Shown: in pieces, positions 60,189 to 64,000 of the stretch
Layout: each line of letters opens with the position of its first letter
Position numbering within the stretch: position 1 is the first letter of the stretch
Assembly (NCBI RefSeq): GCF_012584515.1
Contig: NZ_CP051461.1
Location: 1,528,501 to 1,592,500 of the forward strand
Source of the DNA: Polaromonas vacuolata
GTDB lineage: Bacteria > Pseudomonadota > Gammaproteobacteria > Burkholderiales > Burkholderiaceae_C
DNA: 64,000 bases
Direction of reading: 5' to 3'
Translations under genes and position numbers: made by a program
The notes under the pieces: generated by a model
The model's input: only the letters and a program-made list of their open reading frames with translations
What the model was told of the DNA's origin: nothing
Database searches by the model: none

Positions 60189-62423
60189 TCAAGCCCGCGG
60201 CCGCACCACCGGAAACGGCGGCATGCCGTCTAGCAGTGCTTGGCCGTAGCGCATGCTGATCAAGCGGGTATCGCAAATCGTGATCACCGCTCGGTCGGTC
60301 ACGGTCCGCACGCCTCGTCCCGCCCATTGCGCCAGTTTCATGCCGGTGCGCGGCACCGAGAGTTCTAGAAAAGGGTCGCGTCCCTGTGTGCCCAACCATT
60401 CTGATAAGGCTTCTTCTACCGGTGAGTTGGGCGGCGTAAAGGGCAGCTTGTCTATCACCACGTGCTCACACAATTCGCCGGGCAAATCTATGCCTTCGCC
60501 AAACGACTGCAAGCCAAAGATGATGGAGCGCTCGCCCTGTTTAACCCGTCGGCTGTGTTCCTTGAGGAGTTCAACACGAGATAACACGCCTTGCATCAAT
60601 ACTTGTTTTTCTAACGCCGCTGGAAGCGCTGCGTGACAGGCTTGCATCTGCTTTCTCGACGTGAATAAAACCAATTGGCCGTGTTCGTGTGCGAGCAGTA
60701 AACCGGGAAGCTTTAGGCATAATTCACCAGAAAATTCAGAATTTTTGGGTGAGTGCTTCATGGGCGCTATGCGCAGTTCGCCTTGGGTGGCGTAGTCAAA
60801 CGGGGAGTCTACGACCAGGGATCGGCGTTCTGGGAATCGGTTCATGCCGCTCATGCGGTCAAAAAAATCAAAACTGCCGCAGGCTGTCAAAGTGGCCGAT
60901 GTGCAGACTGCTGCACTGACGGTTTTCCAAAGATTTTTTGACAGTACTTGAGCGGCGGTCATGGGGCTGGCGCAAAGCCATGCGTCTATGTTTGTGCCGC
61001 CTGCGTCTTCTACCCATTCAAGCCATTTAGCCCAAGGAATTTTGTCGTGTGTAGCCCAACTGCGCATGAGTTTTTCTAGCGTTCCTAGGCGGGAGACGTA
61101 AACGCCTAACTCAACGCCGGCACGGGTTTGCTCGTCGCGCTCGCTCACTGAGAGCGATTCGTCTTGTTCCATCAAGGCCTCAGCGATTCGCTCAACCGTG
61201 CGGTTGACTGAGCCGAGTAAATTCGCCAGTTCCTCGCATTCAGGAATTAAATCTTGCGGTATCTCACCTTGCGTGAATCTATGCACGTCTTTCTCAGCGC
61301 TGACTAGGCCAGCGTCAATCCAGAATCGCTCGAGCACGCTTAGCTTGTCGGTGCAGCCCGTGATCAGTTGTGCAAACGCGACCGGGTCTGGTCTGGTCGA
61401 TGCTGGCAGTGTTTTGCCATGTCTGAGTGCGACTGTGCGCAAGCTAGTTAATAGCTTGCTACTGGTTCCAATTCGGGCGCGGTAGGAAAATTGCTCGGCT
61501 GCAATGCTGGGCAGGTGATGGGCTTCGTCAAAAACGAACAAAGTGTTGCCCGCGTCTATCAGCGTGCTTTCATTTTGCAGGGTGGCCAGTATCAGCGCGT
61601 GATTGGCCACTTGCAGTGTTGCGCCTGCGGCTTGCCTTCTGGCTTTGAAGAACGCGCAACTTTTGAAAAACTCACAGCGCCCGCCGTTGCAAGCATGGGC
61701 GTTGGCTTGTACTTGACGCCAGTCTTGTGGGTCCGGTGTTTGCGCCAAGCTGTCGACGTCACCGTCCCAGCTTCCGTTGTTTAATTTTTTCTCTGTGCTT
61801 TTAAACCAGCGCATGGCTTGGCCTCGGTCGCGCGGAATCACTTCTTGCTGGCGCCTTGTGTCGATGAAGGCGTCCTGAAACATATCGCCCGGCAACATGT
61901 CTTGGGCTACGTCGTTGATCACACCTTCAAGCCGGCTTTGGCAGACATAGCGGGCTCTGCCTTTGAGGATGTCAAAGCGTAGATCAGGAATGATTTTTGC
62001 TAAACGCGGTAAGTCTTTTTGAAACAACTGCTCTTGTAAGGCGACTGTGGCGGTTGAGACGACAACGGGTTTTTTTAAAATCTCTGAGGCCACGATGGCG
62101 GCTAAGCAATAAGCCACGGTTTTGCCGGTGCCGGTGCCGGCCTCTAGCTGGGCCAGTTGGCGGCCACTGCGGTCAGCGTCTTCTGGCGCCTTGGCAGACA
62201 AAAAGGTCAGCAGTGCAGCTTGCATCATTTGGTACTGACCGGGTCTAGCGATGAACCCGGGCCAGTCAGCGGCGACTTCGCCGTAGAGTAGCTCTAGGCG
62301 TACGCGAGCGGTCTCTAGCAACTCTGGGTCAATTCCCTCCTCACTGGCATAGGCGGGTAGTGGCTCGCTGGTGGCAATTTCTTCTTTTTGCTCTGCTGGA
62401 AGTGGTTTAACTTTCGATTTCAT
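60189..62423 (-). CDS. dinG: ATP-dependent DNA helicase DinG
   Basis: 744 residues. Walker A LEAGTGTGKTVAYCLAA (near residue 95), DEAH box FVFDEAHHLPSIA (near residue 293) and the four-cysteine iron-sulfur segment VCQSRLEG, HACNGGRCEFFKSCAFF between them. Motif VI-like region RGVRTVTDRAVITICDTR near the C-terminus. DinG is an SF2 5'-3' helicase with an Fe-S cluster that unwinds R-loops, D-loops and G4 structures in repair. Length is near the family norm (E. coli 716). Single gene. Confidence 0.92.
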   Translation of the reverse strand: MKSKVKPLPAEQKEEIATSEPLPAYASEEGIDPELLETARVRLELLYGEVAADWPGFIARPGQYQMMQAALLTFLSAKAPEDADRSGRQLAQLEAGTGTGKTVAYCLAAIVASEILKKPVVVSTATVALQEQLFQKDLPRLAKIIPDLRFDILKGRARYVCQSRLEGVINDVAQDMLPGDMFQDAFIDTRRQQEVIPRDRGQAMRWFKSTEKKLNNGSWDGDVDSLAQTPDPQDWRQVQANAHACNGGRCEFFKSCAFFKARRQAAGATLQVANHALILATLQNESTLIDAGNTLFVFDEAHHLPSIAAEQFSYRARIGTSSKLLTSLRTVALRHGKTLPASTRPDPVAFAQLITGCTDKLSVLERFWIDAGLVSAEKDVHRFTQGEIPQDLIPECEELANLLGSVNRTVERIAEALMEQDESLSVSERDEQTRAGVELGVYVSRLGTLEKLMRSWATHDKIPWAKWLEWVEDAGGTNIDAWLCASPMTAAQVLSKNLWKTVSAAVCTSATLTACGSFDFFDRMSGMNRFPERRSLVVDSPFDYATQGELRIAPMKHSPKNSEFSGELCLKLPGLLLAHEHGQLVLFTSRKQMQACHAALPAALEKQVLMQGVLSRVELLKEHSRRVKQGERSIIFGLQSFGEGIDLPGELCEHVVIDKLPFTPPNSPVEEALSEWLGTQGRDPFLELSVPRTGMKLAQWAGRGVRTVTDRAVITICDTRLISMRYGQALLDGMPPFPVVRPRA

Positions 62424-62542
62424 GGGCTAGATTATTCATGATCTAGTGACCGGGCAAAAGCGAAGCTATGAATAAAGCCTAAGCTGTAGCCGTACTTGGT
62501 ATTGGTGTTTAACTTTTTTTAATCAAAACTTTAGCGAGCAGA

Positions 62543-63469
62543 ATGAAACCAACTTCAGACGGGCTTATGACTGACACCGTTCAAACCTTTAATCCTCATC
62601 CGTCCAAACCCTCTTTTTTATTACCGGCTAATGCTTGTGATGCCCATGTGCATGTGTTTGGGCCTGCGAGTCGCTTTGCCTTTTCTAAAGACAGCAAAAT
62701 CAATCCAGTCGATGCGCCAAAAGAGACTTTGTTTCAGCTGCATCGCCATCTAGGTATTGAGCGGTGCGTGATTGTCCAGTCGCTGGTCCACGGTTTTGAT
62801 AATTCTGTAGTCGAGGATGCGATACGCGCCGGTGCTGGTCGTTACCTAGGTGTGGCGCTGGTGTCGCATAAGGTCAGTGATGAAGAGTTGCTGCGTCTAA
62901 AAAATGCTGGTTTTCGCGGCGTACGCTTTAACTTTATGGCGCAGATGGCGCAGATGGCGCAGATGGCGCAGATGGCGCATATAGAGCAGGGCGCGACGGC
63001 GCAGCAGGTAATCGATCTCACGCAACGTCTTGCACCGCTGCAGCTACATCTACAAGTGCATTTTGAAAGCGCTTTGATTCACGAACTTACGCCTATCTTT
63101 AAGCAATCCGCAGTGCCTGTCGTGATTGACCACATGGGGCGTGTAGATGCGCTCCTAGGTGAATCTCATGCCGACTTTCGCGCTTTGCACGACTTAATGC
63201 AAGACACGCGGTTCTACGTCAAGGTCAGTGGTATTGACCGCGTGTCAAGAGGCCGTCCTTATGTTGAAGGCATTCTGCTGGCGCACCGTCTAGTGATGGA
63301 TTTTCCGGATCGCTGCTTTTGGGGTACAGATTGGCCGCATCCAAACCATCACCAGATTCCCGACGACGGTGAGCTGGCCAGTGCTTTGGCGCAGATTGCG
63401 CCAACAGCTGCGGCAATGCAGGCCTTGCTAGTGGATAACCCACAAAATTTTTATCAATTTAACCCGTGA
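62543..63469 (+). CDS. Amidohydrolase-family protein, LigI-like (2-pyrone-4,6-dicarboxylate hydrolase type)
   Basis: 308 residues. The metal-dependent TIM-barrel motif ACDAHVHVFGPASRF (HxH) appears near residue 33-45, VVIDHMGRVD near 200-210 and FWGTDWPHPNHH near 265-275, the arrangement of LigI and related lactonases. An internal (ATGGCGCAG)4 repeat, 62936-62980, encodes MAQ units and makes this copy about 12 residues longer than expected. The neighbour downstream is a decayed short-chain dehydrogenase. Substrate is likely a cyclic acid, by family. Confidence 0.75.
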   Translation: MKPTSDGLMTDTVQTFNPHPSKPSFLLPANACDAHVHVFGPASRFAFSKDSKINPVDAPKETLFQLHRHLGIERCVIVQSLVHGFDNSVVEDAIRAGAGRYLGVALVSHKVSDEELLRLKNAGFRGVRFNFMAQMAQMAQMAQMAHIEQGATAQQVIDLTQRLAPLQLHLQVHFESALIHELTPIFKQSAVPVVIDHMGRVDALLGESHADFRALHDLMQDTRFYVKVSGIDRVSRGRPYVEGILLAHRLVMDFPDRCFWGTDWPHPNHHQIPDDGELASALAQIAPTAAAMQALLVDNPQNFYQFNP

Positions 63470-63483
63470 ATATGGGCTCTGAG

Positions 63484-63885
63484 ATGAGCGATCGGCTTGA
63501 AGGCAAGGTGGTCGTTGGTGACTTTTTCTAGATAAGCGAAGACGTCTGGGATACGCAAGTCGACCATAACCTTAAAAGCGTGTTTCTTTCCTACAAGTAA
63601 GTATTGCCGCTCATGAAAGAGGATGGCAGAGCAAGGCCGTGGGGCTGTTGTCAATATTTTTCGACCTCGGGTATGCGCTGGATGGGATGGGCTTAGGTCA
63701 CTTACGTATCCACCAAAGCCGGTGTTATTCAGTTTTCGCGTGCTGACACTCTTCAATATGTCAAATCTGGCATTCGCTTCAAAACTGTCGTTCCAAGGCA
63801 GCTCTTCACTCTTATGGTCGATTTGCAACTCGCAAAGCAGCGTACCGACAGAGACGTGATTGAATTGTTGCCCCAAGAACAGTGA
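63484..63885 (+). pseudogene. Decayed short-chain dehydrogenase/reductase
   Basis: The start codon at 63484 begins DRLEGKVVV, the SDR cofactor-binding start, but the frame is lost after about 12 residues. A following frame reads DVWDTQVDHNLKSVFLSYK then a stop, VLPLMKE, another stop, VTYVSTKAGVIQFSR with the catalytic YxxxK (YVSTK), and a C-terminal part to 63883-63885. The Rossmann glycine motif and Ser region are missing. Two stops and a frame change indicate a pseudogene. It probably worked with the preceding amidohydrolase. Confidence 0.8.
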
Positions 63886-63972
63886 CACATAAAGATGCTG
63901 TTGATTGGTGACGGTTGTTATACCTACAGTCAAGCTTTCCTTGGCCTTTCTACCTTGACACAAGGGACGATC
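63886..63972. other. Noncoding remainder before the last partial gene
   Basis: 87 bp without recognised coding content; AAGGGA at 63962-63967 serves the next start. Confidence 0.4.
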
Positions 63973-64000
63973 ATGAAAGTCGTTGTAGTCATTGGCAGAG
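63973..64000 (+). CDS. Start of a gene, cut by the window edge
   Basis: ATG 63973 is preceded by AAGGGA six bases upstream and reads MKVVVVIGR before the window ends. The beginning resembles NAD(P)-binding Rossmann proteins (MKxxVIG), possibly another SDR or dehydrogenase. Only nine codons are visible. Confidence 0.4.

Noticed and set aside
63454-63963. 169-codon minus-strand frame
   Set aside because: The plus strand shows clear SDR remnants (YVSTK, VDHNLKSVFLS) over the same bases, so this is a shadow.

Overview
The window looks like a chromosomal segment of a betaproteobacterium of the order Burkholderiales, probably Comamonadaceae. This is inferred from gene content: a phasin with a PhaR-type upstream motif, a TctD/TctE-type two-component pair, a TIGR03643-type small protein, a Burkholderiales-style lambdoid prophage and a gamma-butyrobetaine-hydroxylase-like gene. 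No rRNA or other taxonomic marker is present; the only structural RNA recognised with confidence is one initiator tRNA-Met.

Bases 1 to about 22,000 are the late half of a siphovirus-type (lambda-like) prophage read left to right. The order is the end of a replication module, a likely cos region, small and large terminase, a Mor-type regulator, a gpW-like protein, portal, a fused prohead protease and major capsid protein, head-tail connectors, tail tube, tail chaperones G and GT with a clear -1 slippery site, a 1,611-residue tape measure, distal tail and fibre genes, then holin, GH24 lysozyme and nested Rz/Rz1 spanins. Many genes overlap by ATGA or GTGA, so this is one late operon. The integrase and immunity region must lie left of the window. 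A convergent P-loop (primase/helicase-like) gene with a highly structured leader closes the prophage side at 22,269-24,200.

Bases 24,600-37,700 are an accessory region. It holds a predicted nuclease plus SF2 helicase pair resembling Hachiman (25,858-29,928), a truncated CoiA-like nuclease gene divergent from it, an AbiE-type toxin-antitoxin pair with a broken toxin, a UvrD-like helicase, an IS3-family remnant, a gamma-butyrobetaine-hydroxylase-like dioxygenase, an isochorismatase-family hydrolase and a PLD-like protein with the last 51 codons of a lost upstream partner. Across it lie at least nine copies or ends of one short repeat with inverted termini (AAAAGGGACATCC / GGATGTCCCTTTT). Several of these sit exactly where genes are cut off, and I saw none outside this region. 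This repeat family and the defence-like genes it punctuates are the most unusual content of the window.

Bases 38,029-64,000 are ordinary chromosome. A two-component system precedes a glucose/mannose-type ABC importer (binding protein, two permeases, ATPase) and glucokinase, which together form a sugar uptake and phosphorylation unit. Then come a GGDEF/EAL protein, sbcD-sbcC (sbcC broken in an A8 run), an EamA/RhtA-like exporter, several small conserved proteins, a phasin, tRNA-fMet, a bestrophin-like channel, DinG helicase and a LigI-like amidohydrolase. A decayed short-chain dehydrogenase and the first codons of another gene end the window. Two genes (tail fibre and sbcC) carry one extra base in eight-base homopolymers, so sequencing error has to be excluded before either is called a true mutation or phase variation.
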